DNA of 64,000 nucleotides from Pseudomonas rustica (GCF_018336155.1 NZ_JAGYHF010000012.1:1-64000); one strand, 5' to 3'; counted from the first letter of the stretch, positions 8,756 through 18,311 are shown. A program made the numbers and translations. The notes: generated by a model not told the origin, from the sequence alone.

Positions 8756-9805
8756 ATGCTTGTACAAGCCTACGGCGCCCACGCTGGCGACAAACCCCTT
8801 GAGCCAATGCAGATCAACCGCCGCGCCCCGGCGGCCCATGACGTGCAGATCGATATCGCCTTCTGCGGCATCTGCCATTCAGACCTGCACCAGGTGCGCG
8901 CGGAATGGGCCGGCACGCAATTCCCTTGCGTGCCGGGGCATGAAATTGTCGGTCGGGTGTCGGCGGTGGGCGCGCATGTCAGCGATTACAAGGTGGGCGA
9001 TCTGGTCGGCGTCGGTTGCATCGTCGACAGCTGCAAACACTGCGATGACTGTGAGTCCGGGCTGGAAAACTACTGCGACGGCATGATCGGCACTTACAAC
9101 TTCCCGACCCCGGACGCGCCGGGCTGGACGATGGGCGGTTACGCGCAAAACATCGTCGTGCATGAACGCTACGTGTTGCGCATCCGCCATCCCGAAGCGC
9201 AATTGGCCGCCGTCGCACCGCTGCTGTGCGCGGGCATCACCACTTATTCACCGCTGCGCCACTGGAACGCCGGGCCTGGCAAAAAAGTCGGCGTGGTTGG
9301 CATCGGTGGCCTCGGCCACATGGGCATCAAACTGGCGCACGCCTTGGGCGCGCACGTTGTGGCGTTCACTACTTCGGAATCCAAGCGCGAAGCGGCGTTG
9401 GCGCTGGGTGCCGATGAAGTGGTGGTGTCGCGCAATCCTGAGGAAATGGCTGCGCACGCGAAGAGTTTCGATTTGATCCTCAACACTGTTGCGGCACCGC
9501 ATGATCTCGATGCGTTTCTGGTGCTGCTCAAACGTGATGGTGCCTTGACCCTCGTCGGCGCGCCGGCCACGTCGCACCCAGCGCCGAACGTGTTCAATCT
9601 GATCATGAAACGCCGCACGATTGCGGGTTCGATGATTGGCGGTATTGCTGAAACTCAGGAGATGCTGGATTTCTGTGCCGAGCACGGCATCGTTTCGGAT
9701 ATCGAATTGATTCACGCGGATCAGATCAATGCCTCGTATGAGCGGATGCTCAAGGGTGATGTGAAGTATCGGTTTGTGATCGATAACGCGACGTTGGCCG
9801 GCTAA
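8756..9805 (+). CDS. Zinc-dependent NAD(P) alcohol dehydrogenase (YahK/CAD-like)
   Basis: The protein has 349 residues and belongs to the cinnamyl-alcohol-dehydrogenase branch of the medium-chain dehydrogenases. Catalytic zinc ligands are in FCGICHSD and PGHEIVG. The structural-zinc cysteine cluster is in CIVDSCKHCDDCESG, and the cofactor fold is GIGGLGHMGIKLA. It probably reduces a broad range of aldehydes with NADPH. The ATG at 8756 follows GAGGA; upstream in-frame codons lack a ribosome site and look non-coding. It stands alone, with no operon partner. Confidence 0.88.
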   Translation: MLVQAYGAHAGDKPLEPMQINRRAPAAHDVQIDIAFCGICHSDLHQVRAEWAGTQFPCVPGHEIVGRVSAVGAHVSDYKVGDLVGVGCIVDSCKHCDDCESGLENYCDGMIGTYNFPTPDAPGWTMGGYAQNIVVHERYVLRIRHPEAQLAAVAPLLCAGITTYSPLRHWNAGPGKKVGVVGIGGLGHMGIKLAHALGAHVVAFTTSESKREAALALGADEVVVSRNPEEMAAHAKSFDLILNTVAAPHDLDAFLVLLKRDGALTLVGAPATSHPAPNVFNLIMKRRTIAGSMIGGIAETQEMLDFCAEHGIVSDIELIHADQINASYERMLKGDVKYRFVIDNATLAG

Positions 9806-9818
9806 ACATCAAATCGGT

Positions 9819-9844
9819 GGCAGCGCTGTCGTAGCGGCGCTGCC
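9819..9844 (+). terminator. Hairpin after the alcohol dehydrogenase gene
   Basis: GGCAGCGC and GCGCTGCC form an 8-bp stem with a 10-base loop just after the stop codon. There is no T run, so it may be a weak or rho-assisted terminator. Confidence 0.45.
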
Positions 9845-9987
9845 ATCGTAATCTCATCGAATCTGCCATTCCCGCATTGCCTTCTGTCGTCATCAGCACT
9901 GATCGGTCACAAAAAAGTAGCGGCGGTTTGGCGCCTTCTGCACAATCCGCGAACGCTGCACAAAACCTATAAAAAAGTGATCGCCTG

Positions 9988-10902
9988 ATGAAACTGCAAC
10001 CGCTGCCACCGCTCAACAGTCTGGTGGCATTCGAGGCCGCCGCCCGGCATTTGAGCTTTACCTTGGCCGCCCGTGAACTCAACGTCACGCAAGGCGCAAT
10101 CAGCCGACAGATTCGTGTGCTCGAGGATTATCTGGGCACACCGCTGTTCGCGCGTACCACGCGTGAAATCAACCTGACCGTCACTGGCAAAAAATACTGT
10201 GAAAGCGTGCGCGAGAATCTGCAACAGCTCGCCCACGCGACGGCCGGTGTCCGCCATTGGCGTGGCGCGCAGCAGGTGACGGTGGTGACCAGCACCGCGA
10301 TGGCGTCGCTATGGCTATTGCCGCTGGTCTCGGAATTTCAGCGACAGAACGAAGAAATTGACCTGCGCATTATCGCTACGGATCAGATCAGCGATTTCTC
10401 GCGCCTTGATTGTGATCTGGCGCTGTATTACTGCAGCACACCACCGAAGAATATGCTGGTTACGCCGCTGTTCAGTGAGGAAATTTTCCCGGTGTGCAGC
10501 CCTGCATATCTCGCTCAGCACCCAGAAATCAGTGATCCACAGCACTTGGGTGAATGCACCTGGCTGTGGCTGGAGGATCCGCAAAGTGACTGGATCGGCT
10601 GGAAGGACTGGTTTGATCATTTGGGCTACCCGGTGCCGACACCGCGACGGCGGATCAACATCAATAGCTATTCAATGCTGATTCAATCGGCGCTCGCCGG
10701 ACAAGGCATTGCGTTGGCTTGGTCGAACCTGATGGGAGACCATCTGCACAACGGCAATCTGGTTAAACCGATTGATGTGTATCTTCGCACCGATGCGCAG
10801 TTCTGCATGCTCGAGCCCATGGGCCGAGCAGCGAACAGACAAAGCGTCAATCGCTTCCGGCAGTGGTTGATGAGCCATCTTGGGCAAACGATCGCAGCTT
10901 GA
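9988..10902 (+). CDS. LysR family transcriptional regulator (GcvA-like)
   Basis: The protein has 304 residues. The N-terminal winged helix-turn-helix is typical of the GcvA group (LPPLNSLVAFEAAARHLSFTLAARELNVTQGAISRQIRVLEDYLG), followed by a type-2 periplasmic-binding-like effector domain (residues about 90-300). It is convergent with the BCCT transporter gene and upstream of nothing on its own strand. It may control the neighbouring BCCT/Rieske cluster, which has no other dedicated regulator; this is inference from position. Confidence 0.86.
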   Translation: MKLQPLPPLNSLVAFEAAARHLSFTLAARELNVTQGAISRQIRVLEDYLGTPLFARTTREINLTVTGKKYCESVRENLQQLAHATAGVRHWRGAQQVTVVTSTAMASLWLLPLVSEFQRQNEEIDLRIIATDQISDFSRLDCDLALYYCSTPPKNMLVTPLFSEEIFPVCSPAYLAQHPEISDPQHLGECTWLWLEDPQSDWIGWKDWFDHLGYPVPTPRRRININSYSMLIQSALAGQGIALAWSNLMGDHLHNGNLVKPIDVYLRTDAQFCMLEPMGRAANRQSVNRFRQWLMSHLGQTIAA

Positions 10903-10903
10903 A

Positions 10904-10940
10904 AAAAAGGCACCGGCGATATAAACGCCGGTGCCTTTTT
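10904..10940. terminator. Bidirectional terminator between LysR and BCCT genes
   Basis: A strong stem (AAAAAGGCACCGGCG paired with CGCCGGTGCCTTTTT) has A and T tracts on both sides. It serves both convergent genes. Confidence 0.9.
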
Positions 10941-10960
10941 ACTTCTGAAAAACTGTCAAT

Positions 10961-12631
10961 TCACGCCAGTTCGCGGGGCGCCATTACCGCTGCGAAAGCG
11001 CCGTTCTCCGCTTGCGTTGTCGAATCGTTGGCGGTGGCGCGCATCACCATCAGACCCTCGACCGAACTCATGGTATCGGCCCGCAGGCTGCGGATCAGAC
11101 TGTAGACAGTGACCAAGAGAAACACGGCGATGGGCAGGCCGATAATGATGCTTGCCATCTGAATTGCCACCAGCCCTCCAGCGAGCAATAACCCGCCGGC
11201 AATCGCCCCCTCCAGCACACACCACAACACCCGAATCCAGTTGGGCGGGTTGATACTGCCGACCGAGTTGAGCATGCACAGCACTTGCGTCCCGGCATCG
11301 GCCGCCGTGACGAAATGCACGGCCAGCAACAAACAAACGATCACACAAAGGATAGCGCCAGTGACCGGGCCGTCCAGCCGCTCCAGCAACGTGAACATCG
11401 CGGCGGTGGTTTCTTTTTGGGTAGCTTGCAGTACCGGGCCGCCGGTAAATGGCTGCGCTTCAACCTGCTCGGCCACCGGCAATTGTGCATGGGCATGACG
11501 GGCCTGCTGCTCGTCTTTTAATGCCGCCCCGCCGAATACCGACATCCACAAAATGGTCACCAGCGTCGGCACCACTAACGCCCCGAGAATAAGTTCGCGA
11601 ATGGTTCGTCCCTTGGAAATCCGCGCGATGAACAAGCCTACGAACGGCCCCCACGTCATCCACCAGGGCCAGTAAAAGGCTGTCCAACTGTTCTGCCACG
11701 GCGTGTCGGCCTGGGTGTCGGTCCAGAAACTCAGACCGACAATGTGCTGGACGTAATCGCCCATCGATTCAAAGAAAAAATTGAGGATATAGCGCGTCGG
11801 GCCCAGGCACAGCACCACCAACATCAGCCCGAATGACAGCCACATGTTCAAGGTCGACAGGCGTTTCATGCCTTTGGACAAACCCGCCACCAGCGACACC
11901 GCTGCGATGAAGCTGACAAATGCAATGATCGACAGTTGAAAACCGATGCTCACCGGTATCTGAAATACCTGATGCAGACCGGTATTGATTTGCACCACGC
12001 CAAGGCCCAGGGATTGCGAGACACCAAACGCGGTGATTGCCACGCCGAGGATATCCACCACGTGACCGATCGGCCCATAGATACGTTTGCCAATCAGCGG
12101 ATAGAGGATCGAGCGCAGCGCCAGTGGCAAGCCTTTGCAATAAGCAAAATAAGCCAGGCTGACGCCAATCATGGTGAAGATCGCCCACGGGTGCAGGCCC
12201 CAGTGAAACAGCGTCAGGCGCATCGCAACCGTTGCCGCTTCATCACTCAGACCCGGCGCGAAGGGGTTATTGGCGTAATGCAGAACGGGTTCGGCAACCG
12301 ACCAGAAGATCAAGCCAATGCCCATGCCGGCACTGAAGAGCATCGCAATCCATGCGCTGAAACTGAACTCCGGAACGTCATGCTCTCGACCCAGTTTGAG
12401 TGCGCCGTAACGGCTGCACGCAATCATCAGCAACACGCCAAGCAGGCCGCTGACCAGGGCCAGATAAAACCATTTGAAGTTGTGGAGGATGGCATCGGAT
12501 GCGGTCTTGAACACCACCGTTGCCTGATCGCCTTTCAACGCGCAGAGCAGAACGAAGGCAACGACCATGGCAACCGACACGACAGTCACGGTTGGATTGA
12601 GCCCTTTGAAGAGGCCACTTTTGGCACGCAT
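10961..12631 (-). CDS. BCCT family transporter (betaine/carnitine/choline type)
   Basis: A 556-residue inner-membrane protein with about 12 hydrophobic segments. The family's tryptophan-rich, glycine-rich core is visible: FSAGMGIGLIFWSVAEP near residue 95, FHWGLHPWAIF near residue 145, and WTAFYWPWWMTWGPFVGLFIARISKGRTIRE near residue 315. BCCT carriers import quaternary ammonium or related zwitterions. AAGGGAGAT precedes the start. It is divergent from a Rieske oxygenase gene, so it probably supplies the substrate of that pathway instead of serving only osmoprotection. The exact substrate is unknown. Confidence 0.92.
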   Translation of the reverse strand: MRAKSGLFKGLNPTVTVVSVAMVVAFVLLCALKGDQATVVFKTASDAILHNFKWFYLALVSGLLGVLLMIACSRYGALKLGREHDVPEFSFSAWIAMLFSAGMGIGLIFWSVAEPVLHYANNPFAPGLSDEAATVAMRLTLFHWGLHPWAIFTMIGVSLAYFAYCKGLPLALRSILYPLIGKRIYGPIGHVVDILGVAITAFGVSQSLGLGVVQINTGLHQVFQIPVSIGFQLSIIAFVSFIAAVSLVAGLSKGMKRLSTLNMWLSFGLMLVVLCLGPTRYILNFFFESMGDYVQHIVGLSFWTDTQADTPWQNSWTAFYWPWWMTWGPFVGLFIARISKGRTIRELILGALVVPTLVTILWMSVFGGAALKDEQQARHAHAQLPVAEQVEAQPFTGGPVLQATQKETTAAMFTLLERLDGPVTGAILCVIVCLLLAVHFVTAADAGTQVLCMLNSVGSINPPNWIRVLWCVLEGAIAGGLLLAGGLVAIQMASIIIGLPIAVFLLVTVYSLIRSLRADTMSSVEGLMVMRATANDSTTQAENGAFAAVMAPRELA

Positions 12632-12916
12632 CAGCTATCTCCCTTGTTTTTGTAGTAGGCGCTGTACGGGATTTTTGTAGGCAACGTCTGTCACCCATTG
12701 CGCGACCAACAATGAGCGAGCCATCGGCACGCAACAAACCATTTAATCTCATCGATTGATGAGATTTCGGCATGAATGACTGCACCGCTCACAAATGACT
12801 TTTTCTCATCAATCCGCGTCGAAAAATGGTTTGTTCGCGCCCTGCCCCGACCTCAAGAATCACTCCAGCCACAGGCCGAAAAGGCCGACCTACCGTGCGA
12901 TCTGGAGAAAACAATA
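12632..12916. promoter_or_regulatory. Divergent promoter region, BCCT transporter / Rieske oxygenase
   Basis: A 285-base gap without a convincing gene. It contains the palindrome at 12745-12766 and, at 12804-12814, a related half-element TCTCATCAATC. These are candidate regulator sites. Confidence 0.6.
12745..12766. promoter_or_regulatory. Candidate operator palindrome
   Basis: A perfect 9-bp inverted repeat, AATCTCATC and GATGAGATT, with a 4-base spacer GATT. It lies midway between the divergent BCCT and Rieske genes. The regulator is unknown; the nearby LysR protein is one candidate. Confidence 0.55.
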
Positions 12917-14110
12917 ATGGGCATCGCCAACCTCATTCCCGTACACAGTCTGGAAAACGTCCTCGCCCCTATCGAGCACGCTCACGGCCTGACCAACGAT
13001 TTTTATACCGAGCAACACTACTTCGAACTCGACCGTGATCAGGTGATGGGCAAGAACTGGGCGTGCATCGGTTTCGCCACCGACTTGCCAACCAATGCCT
13101 ACGTCAAACCCGTGGACTTTATGGGACTGCCGCTGTTGATGATGCGCAACCGTGAAGGTCAGGTGCAGGTCTTCCACAACGTGTGCAGCCACCGGGGCGT
13201 GAAACTGGTGCAGGAAGCCGGCACCGTCCAGGGCATGATCCGCTGCCCTTACCATTCCTGGACTTATGACCTCAATGGTGCCTTGCGCGGCACCCCGCAC
13301 GTGGGTGGTATCAACCAGCACAAAGACGAACGTTTCGCCTGTGAAAAACATGGTTTGAAAGCGCTGCGCAGCGCGATCTGGATGGACATGGTCTTCATCA
13401 ATCTGTCTGGCGACGCCCCTGCACTGGAAGACGCCCTCGCCCCGTTGACCGAACGCTGGAAGCAGTTCCTTGGCGACGACGGCATGAGCCTGATGCGTCG
13501 CGAAGGCAACAGCGGTGCCATGGCGATCGAAGTCAACTGCAACTGGAAACTGGCGGTCGAGAACTATTGCGAGGCCTATCACTTGCCGTGGGTGCACCCG
13601 AGCCTGAACACCTACTCGCGCCTGGAAGACCACTACAACATTCTGTTTGATCAATTTGCCGGTCAGGGCAGCTACGCCTACAACCTGTCGGACGTCGCCG
13701 GTACGCACCTGCCGACCTTCCCGTCGTGGCCAGCGGATCGCCTGCGCAACGCCGAATACGTGGCGTTCTTCCCTAACGTGCTGCTCGGCATCCAGGCCGA
13801 CCACGCTTTCGCGATGATGCTCGAGCCGATCGCTCCGGGTAAAACCGTTGAGCATCTGCGCTTGTTCTATGTCGGTGACGAGGCGCTCGACCCGCATTAC
13901 GAAGCCGCTCGCAATGCAGTCATGGCGTCGTGGCGTGTGGTGTTCGCCGAGGACATCGCTTCAGTTGAAGGCATGCAAAAAGGTCGCAGTTCGCCGGGTT
14001 ACAACGGCGGTGCATTCTCTCCGGAAATGGATTTGCCAACCCATTACTTCCACAAGTGGGCCGCGCGTTCGCTGCTCGACAGCGTCAAGCCAGCCTCTGC
14101 GGGAGAATGA
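12917..14110 (+). CDS. Rieske non-heme iron oxygenase, probable quaternary-amine oxygenase
   Basis: The protein has 397 residues. The Rieske [2Fe-2S] ligands are Cys90/His92 (CSHRG) and Cys110/His113 (CPYHSW). Mononuclear-iron ligands are His222 and His227 in NYCEAYHLPWVH, with Asp346 in FAEDIASVEG. Glu219 takes the place of the bridging aspartate of classical aromatic dioxygenases. To my knowledge this Glu is seen in the choline monooxygenase, glycine-betaine demethylase and carnitine oxygenase group. With a BCCT carrier next door, oxidation of a quaternary amine or betaine is the best reading. The start at 12917 follows GGAG; an ORF extension to 12776 looks non-coding. Confidence 0.85.
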   Translation: MGIANLIPVHSLENVLAPIEHAHGLTNDFYTEQHYFELDRDQVMGKNWACIGFATDLPTNAYVKPVDFMGLPLLMMRNREGQVQVFHNVCSHRGVKLVQEAGTVQGMIRCPYHSWTYDLNGALRGTPHVGGINQHKDERFACEKHGLKALRSAIWMDMVFINLSGDAPALEDALAPLTERWKQFLGDDGMSLMRREGNSGAMAIEVNCNWKLAVENYCEAYHLPWVHPSLNTYSRLEDHYNILFDQFAGQGSYAYNLSDVAGTHLPTFPSWPADRLRNAEYVAFFPNVLLGIQADHAFAMMLEPIAPGKTVEHLRLFYVGDEALDPHYEAARNAVMASWRVVFAEDIASVEGMQKGRSSPGYNGGAFSPEMDLPTHYFHKWAARSLLDSVKPASAGE

Positions 14111-14112
14111 AC

Positions 14113-15552
14113 ATGACCACCACACATTGGCTCAACTTCATCGACGGGCAGTGGGTCGACAGCGACCAACACTTGACCATTCTCAACCCGGCAGACAATC
14201 AGCCGGTCGCGACCATGGCCCAGGCCAGTGTCGACGATGCCGAGCGCGCCTTGCAGGCCGCGCGCCGTTGCGCTGACGGCGGCGACCTGATGCGCGTGCG
14301 TCCGGCGCAGCGGGTCACCTGGTTGTTGGAGATTGCCCGACAGATTCGTCTGGTCGCCGAAGAAGGCGCGCAGATTCTCTGTGCCGAAAACGGCAAAACC
14401 CTGAACGACGCCCGCGACGAGTTCACCGAAGCAGCGCGGTACTTCGAGTACTACGCCGGGATGGCCGACAAAATCGAAGGTATTTCCGTGCCGCTGGGCA
14501 ACGGCTATATGGATTTCACCGTTTACGAACCCATGGGCGTGTCCCTGCAGATTGTGCCGTGGAATTTCCCGGTATCCATCTGTGCCCGCTCCCTGGCACC
14601 GGCACTCGCCGCAGGCAATGCCGTGGTGGTGAAGTCGCCGGAGCTTTCGCCGTTGGGTCTGTGTGTGTTGATGCAGGCCATCGAGCGCGCGGGCCTGCCG
14701 CAGGGCGCGGTCAATCTGATCTGCGGGCGTGGCCGCGAAGTCGGCGCTTATCTGGCCGGGCACAAACAGGTTGACCAGATCGTCTTCACCGGTTCGGTGC
14801 CGACCGGCCAGAGCATCCTGCGCGCCGCCGCTGAAAACGCGGTGCCGAGCGTGATGGAGTTGGGCGGCAAATCCGCGGCACTGGTGTTCGCCGATGTTGA
14901 TCGTGAGCAACTGCTGAGCAGTGTGCGCAACGGCATTTTCTTCAATGCCGGGCAAGTCTGCTCGGCCATGTCGCGGTTGCTGGTAGAGCGCTCGATTTAC
15001 ACTGAAGTGGTCGAACAGGTTGCCCAAATGGCGCGCAACTTGCGCGTTGGCCCCGGCGCGGAAAACGCCGAGCTGACGCCAGTGATTTCCTCGGGCCAGT
15101 TACGCGGCATCGAAGCGATGTGCCAACGGGCGCAAGCGCAAGGCGCGCGAGTGGTCGCCGGTGGCGAAGCGCTTAGCGGAACCACCGGCAACTACATGCA
15201 GCCGACAGTGTTCTGCGATGTCACTCCCGACATGGAAATTGCCTCAAGCGAAGTGTTCGGCCCGGTGCTGGCAATCATGCCGTTCGACACTGAAGCGCAA
15301 GCGATTGCCTTGGCCAACGGTACCGATTTCGGTCTGGTGGCCGGTGTCTTCACCCAAGATCTGAACCGCGCCTTGCGCTGCGGGCGGCGTTTGCGCGCAG
15401 GCCAAGTATTCATCAACGAGTGGTATGCCGGCGGCATCGAGACACCGTTTGGAGGCGTCGGTCTGTCCGGCTACGGTCGCGAGAAAGGTCAGGAAGCGCT
15501 CTACAGCTATGTGCGTACCAAGAACCTGGCCGTGCGCATTCAGGGCGAGTGA
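14113..15552 (+). CDS. NAD(P)-dependent aldehyde dehydrogenase of the Rieske cluster
   Basis: A 479-residue aldehyde dehydrogenase of normal length. It shows IVPWNFPVSI (residues 147-156), the general-base Glu249 in VMELGGKSA and nucleophile Cys283 in NAGQVCSAM. The sequence is closest in style to betaine-aldehyde and semialdehyde dehydrogenases. The start is two bases after the oxygenase stop with GGGAG seven bases upstream, so the genes are one transcription unit. It would oxidise the aldehyde or semialdehyde made by oxygenase or amine oxidase action. The substrate is unknown. Confidence 0.87.
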   Translation: MTTTHWLNFIDGQWVDSDQHLTILNPADNQPVATMAQASVDDAERALQAARRCADGGDLMRVRPAQRVTWLLEIARQIRLVAEEGAQILCAENGKTLNDARDEFTEAARYFEYYAGMADKIEGISVPLGNGYMDFTVYEPMGVSLQIVPWNFPVSICARSLAPALAAGNAVVVKSPELSPLGLCVLMQAIERAGLPQGAVNLICGRGREVGAYLAGHKQVDQIVFTGSVPTGQSILRAAAENAVPSVMELGGKSAALVFADVDREQLLSSVRNGIFFNAGQVCSAMSRLLVERSIYTEVVEQVAQMARNLRVGPGAENAELTPVISSGQLRGIEAMCQRAQAQGARVVAGGEALSGTTGNYMQPTVFCDVTPDMEIASSEVFGPVLAIMPFDTEAQAIALANGTDFGLVAGVFTQDLNRALRCGRRLRAGQVFINEWYAGGIETPFGGVGLSGYGREKGQEALYSYVRTKNLAVRIQGE

Positions 15553-15562
15553 GGACTGAACC

Positions 15563-16969
15563 ATGAAAAAGTGGCTGTGCATTATTTGTGGCTGGATCTA
15601 CGACGAAGCCCTCGGCTGGCCCGAGGACGGTATTGTCGCCGGAACCCGCTGGGAGGACATTCCCGATGACTGGTTGTGCCCGGAATGCAAGGTTGGCAAA
15701 AGCGATTTCGAGATGATCGAAATCAGCGAAGCCCCCGCCCCCGCGCCGATCGCCGTCATCGGCGTCAAGCCTGTTATCGCACCCGTTACCGCCGCGAAAT
15801 CTATGGCCGCAGTGGCCGGGGCGGTGGTCATCATCGGTAGCGGTCATGCCGGCTACGGCCTGGCAGCGGCGCTGCGCAAGCAAGATCCGAATATAGAGAT
15901 TCGCGTGCTGACGCGTGAATGCGGGCACGTGTATTCCAAACCTGCCCTGTCGATTGCCTTGGCTCAGGGACGCAGTGCGACCGCGCTGGCCAGTGAAAGT
16001 CCGTTGGCGATCGAGCAGCGTTTGGGCATTCGCGTTTACCCGCACTGCCATGTCGAGCGAATTGACGCGGCGTCCGGGCGTTTGCACACCAATCTGGGGG
16101 AAATGAGTTACGGGCAACTGGTACTGGCCAGCGGCGCGGCGCCGATCCGCGTGCCGGTCGAAGGGTGCTCGGAAGCCATGGTCAGCGTCAATAATCTCGC
16201 CGACTATCGGGCCTTCCGCTCTCACCTCGAGGGCGTGCGGCGCATCGCGATCCTTGGCGACGGGCTGATTGGCTGTGAGTTCGCCAATGACCTGGCCAGC
16301 AGCGGCTACGAGGTTCGCGTGATTGGCCTCGGCGCGTGGCCGATGGAACGTCTATTGCCGCAAGCGGCGGGTCAGCATCTGCAAAACGCCCTTGGCGAAC
16401 TGGGTGTGCAATGGAACCTGCAGACCACCCTGCAGCGCATCGAACGTGGCGAACACGGCTTCGACTTGACCCTGGCCAACGGCGAAATGCATCAGGCTGA
16501 TCTGGTTCTATCGGCGATCGGGCTGCGACCCAACCATGATCTGGCCACCGCCAGCGGCATCGCGTGCGAACGCGGGATCAAGGTCGACGACCGTTTGCAG
16601 ACATCGACGCCGGGCATTTATGCCTTGGGCGACTGCATCGAAATCAACGGGCAACTGATGCCGTATCTGGCGCCGATCAATCAGGGCATTGATGCCTTGG
16701 CCCGCACACTGCTCGGGCAGCCAACCGCCGTGCGTTACCCGCTGATGCCGGTAACGGTGAAAACCCCCGCCGCGCCACTTTGCCTGCTGCCGGCACCGCC
16801 CGACTGCGCGGGGCAATGGCGAATCGAACCGACCGCCGACGGCTTGAGTGCGGCGTTCCACGATGACAGCGGTGCCTTGCGCGCCTTCGCCTTGCTCGGG
16901 CGCCAGGCACAACAACAGCGCAGCGCCTGGCTGCAAACCTGCCAACTCGCCCAATCCAACGTGGCCTGA
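15563..16969 (+). CDS. Rubredoxin-NAD(P)H:rubredoxin reductase fusion protein
   Basis: The protein has 468 residues. Residues 1-50 are a complete rubredoxin with iron ligands Cys6, Cys9, Cys39 and Cys42 (CIICG and CPEC). After a proline/alanine-rich linker (about 55-85) comes a two-dinucleotide-fold flavin reductase: VVIIGSGHAGYGLA near residue 90 binds FAD, IAILGDGLIGCEFAND near residue 230 binds NAD(P)H, and GIYALGDC closes the FAD site. Such pairs normally feed alkane hydroxylases or oxygen-detoxifying enzymes. Here it lies in an operon with a Rieske oxygenase that has no ferredoxin reductase of its own nearby, so it is the probable electron donor. Confidence 0.9.
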   Translation: MKKWLCIICGWIYDEALGWPEDGIVAGTRWEDIPDDWLCPECKVGKSDFEMIEISEAPAPAPIAVIGVKPVIAPVTAAKSMAAVAGAVVIIGSGHAGYGLAAALRKQDPNIEIRVLTRECGHVYSKPALSIALAQGRSATALASESPLAIEQRLGIRVYPHCHVERIDAASGRLHTNLGEMSYGQLVLASGAAPIRVPVEGCSEAMVSVNNLADYRAFRSHLEGVRRIAILGDGLIGCEFANDLASSGYEVRVIGLGAWPMERLLPQAAGQHLQNALGELGVQWNLQTTLQRIERGEHGFDLTLANGEMHQADLVLSAIGLRPNHDLATASGIACERGIKVDDRLQTSTPGIYALGDCIEINGQLMPYLAPINQGIDALARTLLGQPTAVRYPLMPVTVKTPAAPLCLLPAPPDCAGQWRIEPTADGLSAAFHDDSGALRAFALLGRQAQQQRSAWLQTCQLAQSNVA

Positions 16970-16979
16970 GAACAACACT

Positions 16980-18311
16980 ATGAACAACCGCGCAATTCAC
17001 TTGCCACACGATGACCAGGACTGCGGCTGGTACGCCGCCCTGCCCGCGCCAGCTGCACCGCGTCGGCTGACGGGTCGGCAACAGGTTGACTACGCCGTGA
17101 TCGGCGCCGGTTTTGCCGGGCTGGCCGCCGCCCGCCAGTTGGCCGAACATGTACCGGACGCACGTATCGTGCTGGTCGATGCCCAGCGTGTTGGTTACGG
17201 CGCGTCGGGGCGCAACTCCGGTTTCGTTATCGACTTGCCGCACAAGATGGCTCTGGAACATCCGGATCCGGCCCACAAACAGCGCCTGCTCGGGTTGAAC
17301 CGCAGCGCCATCGCGCAGTTGCAACGCTTGATCGGCGAACACCGGATCGATTGCCAATGGTCACACGCCGGTAAATATCAGGGCGCAGTCGGTGCACGGG
17401 GTTTGGCGTATCTGGAGCATTTCGAACACTTGATGCGTGAACTCGGTGAGCCGTTTCACAGCGTCGAGGGCGATGAACTGGCCAACGTTCTCGGCACCCG
17501 CCACTACCGTCGCGCGGTGTACACGCCGGGCAGCTATCTGATGCAGCCGGCCGCGTTGGTGAGGGGGTTGGCCGACTCGCTGCCGGGCAACGTCGAGTTG
17601 CTCGAAGAGTCGCCGATTCAGGGTTTGCAACGTGATGCTCAGGGACAATGGCTGCTGCAAGGTCGCGACGGGCAAATCCGCACGCCGCGCCTGTTGCTGG
17701 GAACGAGTATTTTCACCCAGGAGTTCGGCTACCTGCGCAGTCGTCTGCTGCCAGTGATGACTTTTGCCAGTTGGACGCGCCCGCTGACTCAGGCAGAAAT
17801 GGACGCCATCGGCATGCAGGCTGATTGGGGGCTGACGCCGGCCGACCATGCCGGCACCACCGTGCGCATGACCCAGGATCGACGCCTGATGATCCGCAAC
17901 ACGTACAAGCATGTGCCGCGTTACGGCAAAAGCGTCAGCGACAGCACTCGGCAGGAAATTCGTGCTGGCCATCGCAAGGCGTTGATCTCGCGATATCCGC
18001 AATTGGCTAACGTTGAATTCACGCACACTTGGGGTGGCGTCTACGCCATTTCGCGCAACTTCACCAACTTCTTCGGTGAGCTGGAAGACGGTGTCTACGC
18101 GACCGCTTGCGACAATGGTGTCGGTGCGGCATGGGGCACGATTTCCGGCACGTTGCTGGCGGATCTGGCCGTGGGTGCCGACTCACAATCGCTGAGTGAT
18201 ATTCGCAACGTCACCGGCATGCCGTCACGCAATCCACCCGAACCGTTGCTCGGTCTGGGCGTGCGTACCCGCATCCGCCTGGCCGCGTGGAACAGCCGGA
18301 GCGAACTGTGA
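16980..18311 (+). CDS. FAD-dependent amine oxidoreductase (DAO family)
   Basis: A 443-residue DAO-fold flavoprotein. The FAD-binding motif YAVIGAGFAGLAAARQLAE is near residues 38-56, followed by GYGASGRNSGFVIDLPH, typical of the gamma-glutamylputrescine-oxidase/OrdL-like group. The C-terminal THTWGGVYAISRN and NGVGAAWGT segments complete the fold. It probably removes an N-methyl or amine group from an intermediate of the Rieske pathway. It begins 11 bases after the fusion reductase and overlaps the cupin gene. The substrate is not determined. Confidence 0.85.
   Translation: MNNRAIHLPHDDQDCGWYAALPAPAAPRRLTGRQQVDYAVIGAGFAGLAAARQLAEHVPDARIVLVDAQRVGYGASGRNSGFVIDLPHKMALEHPDPAHKQRLLGLNRSAIAQLQRLIGEHRIDCQWSHAGKYQGAVGARGLAYLEHFEHLMRELGEPFHSVEGDELANVLGTRHYRRAVYTPGSYLMQPAALVRGLADSLPGNVELLEESPIQGLQRDAQGQWLLQGRDGQIRTPRLLLGTSIFTQEFGYLRSRLLPVMTFASWTRPLTQAEMDAIGMQADWGLTPADHAGTTVRMTQDRRLMIRNTYKHVPRYGKSVSDSTRQEIRAGHRKALISRYPQLANVEFTHTWGGVYAISRNFTNFFGELEDGVYATACDNGVGAAWGTISGTLLADLAVGADSQSLSDIRNVTGMPSRNPPEPLLGLGVRTRIRLAAWNSRSEL

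Noticed and set aside
12776..12916. N-terminal extension of the Rieske oxygenase
   Set aside because: The region is promoter-like, with a repeated TCTCATC element, and the ATG at 12917 has a proper ribosome site.
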